Position numbers and translations under genes: made by a program. This document shows positions 38,301-53,300 of a stretch of DNA of 64,000 nt, piece by piece. The stretch spans positions 1-64,000 of the forward strand of contig VZRG01001037.1 of the NCBI GenBank assembly GCA_013397435.1, in the 5' to 3' direction. Numbering within the stretch: the first letter of the stretch is position 1; every line of letters begins with the position of its first letter. Under the pieces are notes generated by a model, which was not told the DNA's origin, did no database searches, and was given only the letters and a program-made list of their open reading frames with translations. The DNA comes from Erythrocercus mccallii (lineage: Eukaryota > Chordata > Aves > Passeriformes > Dicruridae).

Positions 38301-41300
38301 GTCTGAATGCTGATTTACATAATCATAAGTGAGAAGGAAATTCAGTGTGCTGTTGCAGAAACTGAGCTGCCCTTCCTGCATGCTGTGCCTGTGAGCAGTA
38401 CTTACGTAACAAATAGCAGCTAGCTCCTGACGCAGGGTACTCGCCTCCAGGCTGGATGTCGTTTTCATTGGATTTACTCCATTGTCATAAACTGTAAACT
38501 TAGTTCCCATAAGATTTGATCTACCAAAAAATGGAAAATCCAATCACCATTTGTCAGCAATGCTGCCTGAGACATCTATCCTTTACTGCACTGTGGCCCC
38601 AGAGGGAAGGCGAATATTGTTATTTCGAATCCCAGCTACATTGCAATTCCTGGATTAAAGGCCAAAATGACAAAAATATAAAGGTACAGTACAGAAGTGT
38701 ATACTAAAGGTCCCTTATCATCATGCTGGAGATTTCTGATAATATCTTGCAAACTAGGAAATTCAAGAAAGCTGTAAGGAAACACTCGGGTGGGGTTATT
38801 TTGTGTGTCTGCTTGGTTTTTAAAATACACTTACTACAAAACCATCTGCTCTCTTACCTGGCTACTAAACTGTTAGAATATAGAGAGTGACTTTTATAAA
38901 GCCATAAATGAGATCAAATCTTCCCTATTGCAATGGAAAGGAGTACAAAATACACTCCAGGCATGGATGACCTGAACATCCACCCAGAGGCTCCAGGGAG
39001 AGATCCACAGCAGACTGGTTGTACAGCGCGGGGACAGACAGAAGAGGAACACGTGGTTCTGAAATAGTTCCGCTACCTGTAAATAACTAATTTGGGTCTT
39101 AAGGAGCAGGCAAAAACCAACGGGATTTTCAGACTGTGTAACAGTGCATTCCAAAGTATTTATATCAATAGGGGCTAGACACAATGTACTCATGCACTTC
39201 TGAAAATCCCATTAAGATAAGTTGTGCCAGTACACCCTTGAGAATCAGGCCTTTGAGCACTTAAGAGTCCTACTGACTTTTAATAAAATGTGATCCCTTA
39301 AGTACTTGAGACATTTCTGAAAACATGCCTTGGATACTGATGATCTTTAAGACCATGACCACATGACGTAGTCAAGCCTCTAACTGAGAAAACATAGTGG
39401 ACTACAGGCTTCTTAATATCAAATAAACTTTACATTATATAAAGAAAATTCCTAGACTTATCATTGTTTACCTCAGTTTTCCAATAAAACTCTCTCCACC
39501 CCGAGACAGGTCGGTTGGGTCTATAGAGATGAGGTAATTAGAGGTTTTACTCTTCTTTCGTTTCCTTCCAGCCAACAGAAACACCTAAGCAATGCAAAAA
39601 AACATATTCTAGAGTGCTAAAGGGGTTAGCACACACCACTTCCTGCTTTGATATAAGGAAACCATAAGCAATTTTTCTGTCTTCAAGCACCACTAGCAAA
39701 GTAACAGAAGATCTCCTGGGATTTAACAAAACCAGGGGGAAAAAAATCTGGTAAGGGAAAATGACTTCTCAGCCACTCATTCCATTATTTATGGTTTAAA
39801 TAATTAAATCTGATCTATTTTGTTAAATGTTTCATTCTAACTTGCTCTGGCTCTTCCAACTGAATTCAAAGTAGATGCTTTTCAGGCCACAGAATGCAGA
39901 GAGCCCCAGCTGCTGACAGTCACATAAAGGTGCCATGCATGGATTATTTAAGGCCAAAGATTGGACATATGAAGAAAGGCAGTGGAAGAAAACGATACTG
40001 TTGTTTGGCTTTGGGAAGACTGTAGCGTAGATCTAGCGAAAGTAAAAATGTATTCAAAATATAAAATTACATTTTCTTTGTAACGCTCCTTCAGATTTTA
40101 AATATATATATATTTAATATTCAGATGCAACTGGTATGCCATTCAAGTTATGTTATGACCTTTTTACCATGCTCCCTTTCCAAGTGGAGGTAATAAGTAG
40201 GGTACATCCCTCGGTCCATTCCCTTCTTGTCTCTTGTGATCCTGCACTTGACAGTGACCCCCTGTGGGGCAGGTCTGACAGCAAACTCCTCCAGGTCATC
40301 CACATCTATGAGAGGCTCATTTGTGGAAGGACTGGGGGCTGAGGCCGCTTCCTAAAACAGTAAGAAAAATTCAGGGTTTTTTAGCTTCCATTTACAACAA
40401 TGTTATAAGGACAAAGGAATGGCATTTGATAGAAGTTGCACTTTGAAAGAGTCAAACCAAGGGCCATATTGTTTTGCTGGTGCTCTGTGTACAGACCCAC
40501 CTGGTGGAGCAGAACAGGGTGGCTGCACAGACAGAGTGCTGAACAGGGGTTAGAGAGCAAACGCTGCCTCACACCTTCCCTCTCACCACACTCCTTCTGT
40601 CAGAAAAGCCATGCTCAGGGACAGGGTGGCCTTTGATGAAAGGAAGAAATGGGATAGGGAGCAAGAGTTTAAGCTCCAGATATCTAACAAAGGTGAGAAT
40701 TCAGTGCAATATATAAAAGAGCAGGGCACCATCAACTGGTTTAGCAAGAGCTCGTGATTGCGGATATTCGAATCAGCCAAAGTCTTGTTTTATGTTCGGA
40801 TGGTAGCAGAGAGAACAGGGTGGGAAAATGCCCAGAAAAAATCAATGGAAACAAAAGATCTTTCTGAGCACCTGCAAGAGGTAGAAAGGTAAATATTTAC
40901 TGTTTCCCCTTCTCTTCATTCAAGTTCAGACAATATTTGCCATTCTTTTCTCCAAGTCATTATTTTCATTGCTCGCTCTTGCGAAGCCTGAGAGCTTTAT
41001 CACAGTAAATCACCTTGGAGATATTCTAGTGCATTAAAAACAGAACAAAAAAGCCAGGCCTGCCCTGAGTGCACCCTGAAACCATGCAGCTGATAGCAGC
41101 CTGCACACCCCTTCTTCAGCACTCTACCCTTACCTTACTGGATTTCTTGCTCGTGGCAGAACCAGGCCGGGTGTTACTGTTTAACTGTGAAGAACTGGAG
41201 CTGTCTTCATCCTCCTCATCTTCTTCCTCATCAAAATTCATGCTACTTGAAATGCCTGAGGAGAGAACAGCACACTTATATGAAATAGTGGTAGATTAAA

Positions 41301-44300
41301 GCTGCCCATACTTGCTGTAAAACACCACTTATCAGGCTGCTGCACCCTTAGGTGTGTGAGGGGGTGTGTGAGAGCGGTTCATTGTGTGAGGCAGTGCATG
41401 AATGCATGGATCACACAGCAGCTCTCCTAAACATTCAAGCAAAAGAGAAAGGGAACATCATGGTTTCCATTCCACAGAGAGGATCAAGTTACCCAGTGAC
41501 ACAGGAGCAAATATCTGGTTAGGAAGTTAATTCAGACCATCTTCATCCAATCAAGTACTTCAAACACAACACAAAATCATAAAGCTGAAATTGGAGCTGA
41601 GAGAACAACCTAGCACAGCCACTTGGAAACTCCCACAATTAAAATACAAGCCTTTTTACAGCACACTTTTAGCTGTGTGATCTGCTGAAGAGCACATCTT
41701 AGACCGAGAAGAAACATTCACATCAAGGAAATGTCCTCCTGCATCTTTATTTCATGTAAAGAATAGTATCAGCCCAGGCCAACAGAACTGCCTTACAGCA
41801 CTTGAAAATTTGACTTTACAGGAATTCAAAACCTCAGACATTTCAAAGGGAAATACAACTTTGAACATCAAATAGGTCTTAGCAGCAAAAAAGCATCAAT
41901 GCTGGAACATTTGCCAGGTCTAGTTTTTCAAAAAGCATCATGCAGATGAAGCAACCCCACATCCAAGTTCAAGCCCTCTAAATTCCATATACTACAGGCT
42001 ATATTCTATCCTTTAAAAAAAGCCAAAAACATCACTTGGTCCAGAATTCCCGTTATGGGTAAGTCCAGCGTAGGATAAATGGAACGCAGATTTCCAGAGC
42101 CAAGCAGCATGGGCATAATTAACTTTTTCCTTCTGTACTCACCAGGAACATGATCCAAGGCGACAAGGCTGGATTGGGAGGTGGAAGAGGACCAGGATGT
42201 ATTTGCATGGGGATCTGGGAAAGGAAAAAATCCAAGGGTTTGATTCTGCAAACCCTTAATTGAGTGAACAAGCGTAACCTGGCAAGAGGACTCCACACAG
42301 GGCTAAAGGTTTATGGGATGGGGCCACAATGCTGCTGCTTGGATTCACAATTTCTGCACTGCACAATCAAATTCACCTTCTACCTGCTTACACCTGTGAT
42401 CTTCACTTTCAGTACCTTGAATAAGGTGAAAAAGCCCTGGATCACAGAGCTGAAGCTTCAGCAAACATCATTCACACTGAGCAGTTGTGCCACCAACGTT
42501 TCTGTGCTTGATGTGCATTGCATGGTGGGGTTTGGGCCCACTTTTGAATTCTAACTAAATAAAAACCTTCAAACCTGATTGACATAAGTGATACACACAG
42601 ATTCCACACAATATTGAGTCAGTAACTTTAAAAGAAGTATTAAGATGGCCTAAATTCTACTTCAGTCCCTGTGCCTTCTGCATCCTCATCATCGAAAGAA
42701 GAAATCAGGCTCTCTAAACTGTTTTTCTGGGAGCTCCGGGGATATGTACAAAGATTTTATTGTGGTTGAGTCTTATGGATTATGAACTTGGTCTGTAACA
42801 AGCAGCCATTAAACCAAACTGATGTATAGAAATATAGACAGCAGATATAGACTCAGTGATGGTTTTCATCAGATCAAATTTTGGAACAGATGAAGAAAAA
42901 GACAGCAAAAAAGGCATTAAAATACCTTTTGCTTTTATTGCTGCTTCCAATAACTTCAGTGCATATCCCTTTAGAATACCCAGATGCACACTGGATAGTG
43001 AAACACCACCACAGTAGTAAAAGTGAGGGTATAAAAGTAAACCAGGAGCAAAAGCAATGCTTGCATCGCATTCAGCTGCCTCTTGAAAGCTCTCATTATC
43101 CACTTCTTCAGCTCCCCCAGTGCTGACATACACCACAGAGCACGACAGCAAAACCTTTCAATAGGACCTGGTTATGCAAGGGAGGCCTGAGTTCACAGGT
43201 CAACAGATATTTTCAAAGCCTGTAGAATTCATTCATTATTAATCACACACTCATTAATCACAAGCATTATTTCTTAATAAGGACAGCAGTGTTCTAGGCT
43301 CTATGCATGGGTAATAGAGACAGTCCATCTCCTCAGCTGGCAGCTGCACAATAAAGCCATAATTCATATCCAGAGACGGAACTGGTTTATTTCCACACCT
43401 GTGCTCACTATTTCACCACCAATACTTCAGTGGTGAAAGTTCTGTGCCAGCCTTAGAAAAGTCTGCGCTCACAACCTGCAGGGAAAAATGCTTCAGGGAG
43501 CTCCTGTTCTAGAATCCAGAAATGAAACTGATCCCTTTCCTAAATCTCAAAACTTCAGGTGGCAAAGAAGAACTAAGACCCAATTGCTCATTCTATGCCC
43601 TTTACAGAGACATATTGGAAACTGATAAGTGTGAGCACTACATGTTAGTTATTCAGTGTTAAAACTTCTGGAAGTCTGACTCTGTCCTAGTGACTCATTT
43701 GCCAGGAACTCTACAGATTAACACTTTGGAAATCAAAAGGACGAATGTTTCCTACAGGAGGAAAATTATTCTAAGATGGCAATTTCCAACAGATGGAGAA
43801 ATCAAATAAAGCATTTGGCATTTTCTTGCAAGTGGCATATTCTTTTCACACTCAGTAGCCTATAACCTCTTGTTACAGAACTTGACTCACTGGGGAAGGA
43901 GAGACACGTGCTAAGAGATGTTTCTCTCTACCAGGTTTGGCAGGTTTCTCTCTGCCAAAGAGCAGAACAGGCATGAACTAGGGCTATGCAAACCCAATGG
44001 GATTCAGCTTTTTCCACAAGACCAGTTAGCATTTCATAGAATCATAATAAGCTGAGTTGGAAGGGACCCTTCAGGATCACAGAGCCCAACTCCTGGCCCT
44101 GCACAGGACACCCAGGAGTCACACCATATGCCCCAAAGCATTGTCCAAAAGCTTCTTGAACTCTGTTGGGCTTGGTGCTGTGACCACTGCCCTGGGGTGA
44201 ATATTCCACTGCTCAACCACTCTCTGGGTGAAAAATCTTTTTCTAATATCCAACCCAAACCTCCTTTGACTCAGCTTCAGGCCATTCCCTCTGGTCCTGT

Positions 44301-47300
44301 CACTGGTCACCACAGAGAAGAGATCAGTGCCTGCACCTCCTCTTCCCCTCATGAGGATGCTGAAGACCACAATGAGGTCTCTCCTCAGTCTCCTTTTCCC
44401 CAGGATGAAAAGACTACATGACTTCAGGCACTCCTCATACAGTTTCCCCTTCAGAGCCTTCACCATCCTGGTGGCCTCCTTTGGACAGTCTCTAACAGTT
44501 TAATGTCTTTTCTACACTGTGGCAGCCAAAACTGGACACAACATCCCAGGTGAGGCTGCCCCAGCCCGGAGCAGAGCAGGACAAACCCCTTCCTTGCCTG
44601 GCTGGCCATGCTGTCCCTGCTGCTCCCAGGACACAGCTGTCCCTCCTGGCTGCCAGGGCACTGCTGGCTCATGTTCAGCTTCTCATGGACAAGGGTCCCC
44701 AGGTGCCTTTCTGCAGTGCCTTATCTTTGTGCACTTCTCCTTCTGCTCCCATTCCAGGCACGAGAAGGCCTGATGGGAGACAGCAACTCTAAACCCTTTC
44801 CAGGTGACATGCCAGTGAGGACATGCCACAAACAGTGAAGTGGCAATGGGGATCCACACAAAGAGCTTTATCTCTGCATAAAGTACGACATGAATGTTGG
44901 GATACTCAAAACTTTCTCAAAACAAGCTGGTATCAAGCAGCAAACCGCAACCACATAGTAAAAATAATTTACAGAGATGCTGCTGGCATTGTCTTAATAC
45001 CTGTGTTTGTGTCTCTCCCAGCATAGCTCTGCTGCTAATAAAAACAAATAAACCTCAGTATTCCCATTTAAATAAAAGTAGCCCTTTCCTCAGCTTGAAA
45101 CACACTAGTGGTTTACTCTTAGCAGTGTCTGTTCTGAGCAGGAGTATACTCACACCTGGTAAAAAAGGTCATATCATATATTTGAGATTATACAGAGGCA
45201 ACTCAAACCAAAAAATTTCCACTCTCTGCTTCTATTAAAAATAAACACAAATTTGGGGAGAATAAAAATACATGGTAAAAAACCCATCAGAACCAGAAGT
45301 ATCCCCCAGAGTAAAAATCTGAGTGCTGTGACCTAATTTGCAAAGTCTGTGGGTACTTTTTAAGTCAATCAGCTTTAGTTTAATAGTGTGTCTGATGATT
45401 AAATATTCTGAACCACGGTCTAAGGCAACACAATCACCACATAGATCAGAACTTGTTAGTCATGCCCAACACCCCTGCAACTCAAATGCCCAGGAAATAG
45501 CACACTTGGAGAAAATCTGCCCATTTCAGTTGGAGCTGCTCACATCTGCAGGGTAACGTCCCAGAAAAAATGAATCTTAGTGAGAACTGCTCTGCGGACA
45601 AGAGGCAGCATTTAGGTATGAATGGTCCATTCTACACAAGTCAAGTTTGCACTTACATTTTGCTCTTTATACACAAAGAGTTTATTCTTAAAGCATCAGA
45701 GCACTCTTGGCTTGAGCCATCTTTGCTTCAAAAGCTGTACACTGAAGAAGAACAACTCCAAAGCAAATGTCTTCAGAAAACGCTTTGTGAGGGTTTGGGG
45801 ATTTTTTTTTTCCCTTCCTAGGGTTAGTGTTTAAGGGGAGATAACAGTGCAGGAAGGAAGAGACAGATGCATGAATGTGTACATACACAGTCTATCTCCC
45901 AAAGCATACATGGAAAAAGAAAGATAAATTCCAGAACATTTGAGGACTCTGCGTGGGAAATGCCGCAGAATGTGGTGTACTCTTCACCTCTGCAACCCTG
46001 AACAGACACTATGAAAACATGAACAGTGTGTGACTGATTGCACCACTAAAATTAATACTCTAGTTTGAATGGTGCTATTTCGTGTTGTTTTCTAACCACC
46101 AAGTAAGTGATTTCCAGAGTTGTACATTATAAAAATGTGAACAGATGGATGTGAGCATTGGCATCTGCCTGGTGCCTTAATAATGGCACTGCACTGCAGA
46201 TGGGGGAGTCACATCCCCGAGAGCCCGCAGAGCTCTTGTTTCTTGGGACACGAGAGAACGTCATTGTTTCATATTTTTTTAGGATTGGGGTTATGGGGTT
46301 TTTTTTTAGGTAACAGAATAGAGCCTAACAGGCTCTGAGGAAAAGACACACAGAAATAACAAGCTCTGCTTAGGCTAAGGCTGAGTGAGAATAGGAAATT
46401 GAGTCAATGTCCATCAAGCAGTAAGAACACAAAGGAAGCTTTAGCTACTTACCTTTTTTCTGCATTGCTGTTCTAAGATCTTGCTTGCTTTGCTGTTGCT
46501 GGCCAGTAGCCACTTTCTCACCATCATCTTCATCATGGCTAGACTGTCCAACAGTGAGAATCTGCACTTGACTTCCTATCTTCTGAACATCATCTTGAAA
46601 AGCAGCTGGGCCATCAATCCCTGTCAGACAGCAGCAAAAGCCTTAGTTGTCATTGTGTCAAGAAGTTACTGAAAAGAGAATTGCTCACTCACAAAAACAG
46701 CAGCTTTTCTAAGAATCAGATTGGATGTTCACATTCAATAATATTTCTAGACTTAAACAAGACTAAGCTAACCTCCAAGGCAAACATTTTACTTTCCACA
46801 TACTGCACTAGAGAATCTCCAGGAGAGGATCAGGATTTCACTGGTGCCCCCCTCACCCCAAAGCACACCTGCCCCATGCACCAGAAACACTGAAAACTAA
46901 GCAGGAAAGAAACACACTGAAGAGAACTGACAAAGAAAACAGATAAAATTTTCATAAGGGCACACAGGTGATCCAGAAACAGATGAACCTGAGGTTATGC
47001 CATATCCCCATATAAACACCACTGCTGTCATGAAATACTTTAAAGTTTCAAACACCTGGAAAATTCACAAGTAGTTGTGGCAGTGTATCCAACAGAGGGG
47101 CAGCTTGTTAACAAGCCTAAAGACACCTTTTGACATAGGAAAATTGCCCTACAGTGAATACATCAGAGTGAAACTATAAGGAACATATTACACATTCCCT
47201 GGAACCTCCATGCTCTGGGGATGCTTAAATCCGAACCAGGCACAGTCCTGAGCAACTTGCTGTGGGCAGGGATGAGGGACAAGACAGTGCCAGAGGCACC

Positions 47301-50300
47301 TCCCAGCCTCAGCCATGCTGTCATCCTGTGGCTCCTGACCACAGCCACAGAGGAACCCTTTGCCTCCTTACGGCTGTAAATCACCTCCAAAGAGAGAAAA
47401 AGAAAATAAGAGATGGGGGGTGTTCTTACCACGAGCCAACTTCATTTTGTTTCTTCAGGACAGTGAGGCAAAACAGACTGCAAATGCGCTTTAGCTCTTA
47501 GCTAAGACACAGAGCTGGAATATGTTACTAAATCAGCTATATAAAAATGCACTTCTGCATCTATAAAAATGGTCATATTTTCATGTATAGATACAATAAA
47601 TAGCATGAGCTGTATACTGCTGTTGTGAAATTTTTGTTAATAAGCAAGCACAGAGTTAGCAAGCACAACGAAGAGCTAATTCAGTACAGGAATATGGTGC
47701 TTCTCCCACCAAACAGAGCTGCATAAACCCTGGAGAAGGAGCTGCAGGGATTGGGATTTTTTTTGGACTGTGATCTGTAGCAGAAGTCTCCAAGAACATC
47801 ATTTCATCCTGCTTTGCCAGCAGCTGTCAACTTGCATTAAAAGACAGCTGGATTATACATTTAGCATGCTTAACTGTACTTTGCAATATCTGCTGTCACT
47901 GCCACTGCAATACGAAGCATAACTGGAAAAAAAGAGTGGTCCATATCCCCAGGAACAGCACCGGCTGTGCAACCACCTGAGGAGATGCAGTCTGACACCA
48001 CAGAGGTGTTAAACTCACAGCATTCAAGACCACAAGGAGTTATTGACTCATCTGCATTACACAGACCCTGGCAATTTCTGCACCAAGCCTGCAAATTCTG
48101 ATTTACTTGCAGCAACGCTAACAACAGCAACAACTAACAGCAAATAAATAATCTGTCCATCCAGCCTTGAAGGACTAGATAAAGTCCATGGAAATGTCTC
48201 TGTGACCTTGCTAGGATGACAATTTCAGAAGCAGCTCTGCATGATACAGAATGAACAGTATCATCTCCTATGCTGCATGTATAATAGAGCAGTAGAAAGA
48301 ACTGCATTTTTCTTAAAATTTATCCTAGGAGAAGCACCACTGCAAAGGTGCTCTGGAACAGACAGAGAGCTCCTCAGATCCTCTACAGTATTTTTAACAG
48401 CTTTACAATATTAAACATTATCATTAAAGTGGCTGCCTAAAGATAGGTTCTTACCTTAATACTCTGAATTTCTGAAGTGTTAAGAATCCATAAGTTTAAC
48501 AAGACACTTCATGCATGTCATATCTAGCCCCTTATTAATCACTAGATGATACAAACCTAATTTTGAGAACGCTTCTGAGAAGGAACAAAACACCCTAATT
48601 ATTCCTCTTCAAAGCAGACACTGATCTGTAGCAAATGAAATGCCTTCGACAGCACTGGAGATTGCACTGAGGCTGCTTTTTTGGATGCCTGCAGAACATC
48701 TGCACTCACATCCCAGGCTGTCAGGAACATCGTGTATTATTAGGAGTCAGGACAAAGGCTACACTGGCAGGTCACAGTTTTAGAGAAGAAAAATCAATTT
48801 CAGTATTCTGAAGAATGCATCACTGGTAGAGTGTGTTATTAAGCATTAGGAATAGTTCCACTGGTGAGCATATTTAAGGTAATGAAATATGTAGCAAGAC
48901 AGAGAGGATTAAAAAAAAAAGAGAGAGAAAAAAGAACCTCTGCTGCATTAGAACACTGTAGGTGGTTCATGGCAAAGGCAGCATTAACTATATTAACTAC
49001 TTAATACTTGTGTGTGTGCATAATCTTTGCAGCTACACATGCATGTGTAAAATGGGATTAAATGCAGGCATACATACATATTTTTCTATATCACGAGGTA
49101 TAAGTGCATCTTTGTAAGCCATAGTTCAAGAGGCAGCTTTGCCACCAGCTACCAAATGTCTGAAAACACTTCCAAGCTTGTGTAACCATGAGGTTCAAGG
49201 TGCCTCTGTGCCTCACTGACTCCTTTTCATCCACTTCCTAGAAGATTAGTTCTCCAGGTAATGGTTCTTCTCTCTCTGTGCTTAAGGACACGGTCAAAAG
49301 AGGCAAAGAAGCTGAGTGGGTTGTGCCAAAAAAGTTTTAATTGTTACGGTCAGCGTTTTTTACAGCGCTTCCAAAAAATCAGGTAGGGAAAAAGTCTGAC
49401 AGAGACTGCCTTGAATACCTGCCAAGAAGAAAGGGAAATTTTTGAGAGGCAAATGTGAAGGAGGGCAGAGAGGAAAGAAGATGATTGGAACAAGTCTCAG
49501 AATACTAGTCCCTTCAGAAAAGGCCTTCTGGTACCCTTTGACATGATCATGTCTCAGATGAAAACCAGAGGTACCAGAAATGAAAACAAAGCAATACTGG
49601 GAGAAAAAGAAAAGCACCAGTAAATGAGCATTGCTGGCATTTATATCCTGCAAACTACTATTCATCAATGCCTGTATTCTCTTAGCACCTAAAATCTTCT
49701 AGACGATATTTATAAATAGGCAGCACCAGTATGTTAAAAGCTGGTAATTTAAACTACTGAATGGCAAACAAGATTATGTATCTGGAAAGGAACATAGCAT
49801 AGAAAACAAGTAATTCTGTCCCTGCTTTACAAATGAGGAGCTGCAGGACAGGGAAGCTCTTGTTCTCATTTTACAGAGTGTTTAAGGCCCAAGTTTGATG
49901 TGTGAAGCTGGGCACACTGCTCACTGCTCACTAAGAGTATGACCAAGCCCTTTGCAGATCAGACCTGGAGAGCTGACCAAGGCCAGGCAGGAGGCCTCTG
50001 GAAGAGAACACACATTTCCTGAGCTCAGCTACTGGTCTGACAATGGAGCCACAGCCACGTGGGTAACACCCAAGGCTGTGGGTGCAAATGCTGTTCAAGA
50101 CCTCTGCAGAGCAGCTCTCCTTCCAGCTGAGGGACGGCAGCATGACCCTTCAAAGATGGCCAAGGACAGGGAATCCCAGGGAGGTCTGACACCAGAACAA
50201 AGCGTTTCCATCCTTTAGAGAACTTGGCTTAAAGCACACCCTGCTGTCAATATTTTCTAAGCCATTTCCCATTATACCCCTGTTCTCATAGGGGCTGTGC

Positions 50301-53300
50301 ATCCACTGATAGGGGTTCAAGCAACTGCAAAATCACTAAGGGATTTGTTTAGAGGGTAGGGGAACAAACAACTTTTTTTCTTGAAAGGACATCTAGAGGT
50401 GATTTAGTCCAAACCTCCATTGGACTATTGCTAGCACCAGATCAGGACACTAAAAGCAAGTACTTGAGCACTAAGCTCTGTATTCGCTTTGATGAAATCT
50501 AAAACAGTAAACAGGAACTCTACGTTCATAAATCTTTATCCTTAGGAGGTCAGAATTACTTCTTCACAATCAAGTTCATGTGTTGCCAAAGCAGAGCCTG
50601 AAAGGTTTGTCAGATCTAGAAAAAACCGGACTTTTCTTGGTGGAAATTCACCTATTGTTCCTCCTAGTCTTTTTGTTTAGTGCCCAGGGAAGCCAAGATA
50701 AATCTGCTTTACATGAACTTCCCTCCCCCCAGCAGAAAGGAAGTGCTACAGTGAGAAATGATGCTTCTTACCCAACAACTGCTGCTGCTTTCTGAGCCAG
50801 CCAGTGTTAATGTGGCTGCTTGTTACATAGGAAAACGGGACAGGATGCACAAATCAAAACACTCAGACAGGCGTGAAGGAGAGAGAAGAAACACAGAAGA
50901 AGCCAACCAAATCACAGCATGGAATAGCCACCCTGGCAGGAAAAGCTCTGTGTGTCAGAGCAGCTCATCAGATTCCTGGCTCCCAGGAAGTCAGCAGGAA
51001 ATACCCAATGTACCACTTATATTTAAGGTACAGCATAAGGGGAAGACTTCTGTGAAAGTGTGGTTTATTCTGATATTTTAAACACATCCAGGTTTCACTG
51101 ATGAAAAAGAAATCTTCATTTATGTTGTCCGTGGCAGCTCAGAGCAGAGTTTCCCTAGAATGTACTTAACATAGTCTAAGTGGAAGAGTTTTGGGAAGAA
51201 AAACCAAACCCAACCAACCATCAATAGCTTTTCACAGAATGACTCCTGAATTTTCATGTCAGATTTCACTTTGTATTAACTCCTGGCTTCTCATGCTTTT
51301 CTGGGCTTTTTTAAACATTCCATTTTATCTTCCTGATTTGCCCCATTCACAGCACACAGCCAAAACTGCACTTTATTCTGTGTACTTATTAACCTCTTTG
51401 TAAACCTATCCCCTGTCTCGGGGGAAAAACCCCACCAAACAAAGTAACGACTCCACTGTGTACCCGTAATACTTTCATTACATTAATCTCCTTTTTTAAA
51501 GAATCATCAAGATATTTGATAGCTAAAGATGCTCTGGTTTTGTAATATTATGTATGGTGCATATTTTTCATAGCTTCCTGCTGTAAATATTTTCACTAAT
51601 TTGCATGATTTTTTCTGTTGAACCACCTAATGATGCTGCACACTGGGTTCACTGCTGTCCTGAGTCACCCCAATCTGCCACAAATCAAACCAGAATTTGA
51701 TCCACTATCTCCATTTGAAAGACAACCATTTTATATATACATTTGTTACATCTGGGTTTGTGGGGGTTTTTTTTCAACACTGAATATTATGCCAAGCAAC
51801 AAACTGTGAGACTGAAGCTTTCAGAAATACCAGTTTAATGAGCTAAGCTACTACAAAATGTCATCAATTTACTGCAGTTCCAGGCTCTGTCCCACAAAAA
51901 TTATGGTTCTCTTTAAAAATAGGCGCAGTGCACACTGCATACTGCCATTAAGAAATACCAGTAATAATCAGAGATTTAGAAAAAATTGCTGAATACCATG
52001 TTACCCATCACAGAATTACAAAGTGCATTGACATGAGCAGTTAGCTATATTCCTTTTCCTATGCCAGTGTAACCTCATTAAACCTGATATTTCTCTCACA
52101 TTTGTCTTCAGCACATTGTTCTGATCACAGCTTCATCACTCTTCAAGCCACTTAAAAAAGCACTACACATCTAAAACCAGAGTGCAGTCATTACACTACA
52201 GCTACTCATGTATAATTCAACAATTTTTCGCTCTGAATTAGCTTCTTATTCATAGGATCTGCTCTAAGTGTTCTTTTTTCTTAAAACACAAAGAGCTGGG
52301 CTATGCTTAGAAAGGGAAGGTCCACTATAGCTAAATACTAACAAAAACCTTTAAAATGCTATTTTAGCATGTTAAGTGCACTCACCCCTCAGCATTCATC
52401 CTGCTCATTTACAGGACATACAAAGGTTACACTCAGAGTGGAGACAAACATGAAGCAATTGCAAAGCTAAAAGCACAACCAAAAATTTCCCAAGATTTGC
52501 TTTAATTACCAATTAACTTCCTCCAACAAAATCTCTCGTGCTAAAACATGGCATAAAACCACTTCCCCTTCATCCATTTTTCATAGTTAGACCTGAAGTT
52601 ACTGGCAAGTCCATTCAATACTGTTATAAAAAAATCTTTCCTTAAGACTCACATTTATTTTTAAAAGTAACTGAAAATTACTACAAGTTTCACCACAGAG
52701 TTCTGTTAACCACTTGCATTTTCTTCATTCCTAAATTCAAAATTAGCTATGCCTATAGCGGATTTATCAGCTCTGGAATTTTAAAGACGCATTTGGTTTT
52801 ACTTTTACATCCAATAAAAAAATATTTTGCAGCTTTGATAAGGATGGAAGGCTGGAAATCCAGTCATAATCCTCCCAAGTTTACAACACTGTCAAAGGTA
52901 AACCACGTATTATTCCAAGGGTGAGATTATACACGAATGACCAGCTAAATCCCAGTGTACAGAAAAAGCAGGCGAGCTGGATGAGGTGCTATGTGTAAGC
53001 TCTGAACATACTTGGACTGACTTTTATTGGCTTCGAATCATCAACATGAACTTCAGTAGAGGAGATACACAGTATTTTCTCTGCTGTAATTGATGTGTAA
53101 TTGATGAATACCACCTCCACTTCTGAAAACTTGGAACTGATGGGCAAATGCTGAAGGCCCGTAGCAGAGCAGGATGAGCAATAAGAACTGCAGCAGAGGC
53201 TGAGGTTTCTAGAGCTAAAAATATTAGTTCCCAACACATGGAGCTGCGTCAGCATGCCAAAGTTCTCAGTCTACACAAAGTGACTTTACTTTTACTGACA

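Larger units (their letters stand above)
42215..46452 (-). other. TUB: TUB intron with CR1 insertion
   Basis: A 4.2 kb intron, donor GTAAGTAG. It contains the longest CR1 copy of the window (44034-44740) and two unexplained open frames at 42640-43151. The rest is AT-rich and featureless. Confidence 0.85.

Noticed and set aside
41069..41299. Plus-strand frame with a ten-serine run
   Set aside because: It is the antisense of the acidic Asp/Glu codons of the TUB exon at 41134-41255.
44119..44466. 115-codon minus-strand open frame as a host gene
   Set aside because: It is the C-terminal part of a CR1 ORF2, continuous with the CR1 3' end at 44034 and broken upstream.
49825..49890. Possible MIR fragment (TTTACAAATGAGGAGCTGCAGG)
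   Set aside because: Only about 20 bases are MIR-like and the following sequence does not continue the consensus.
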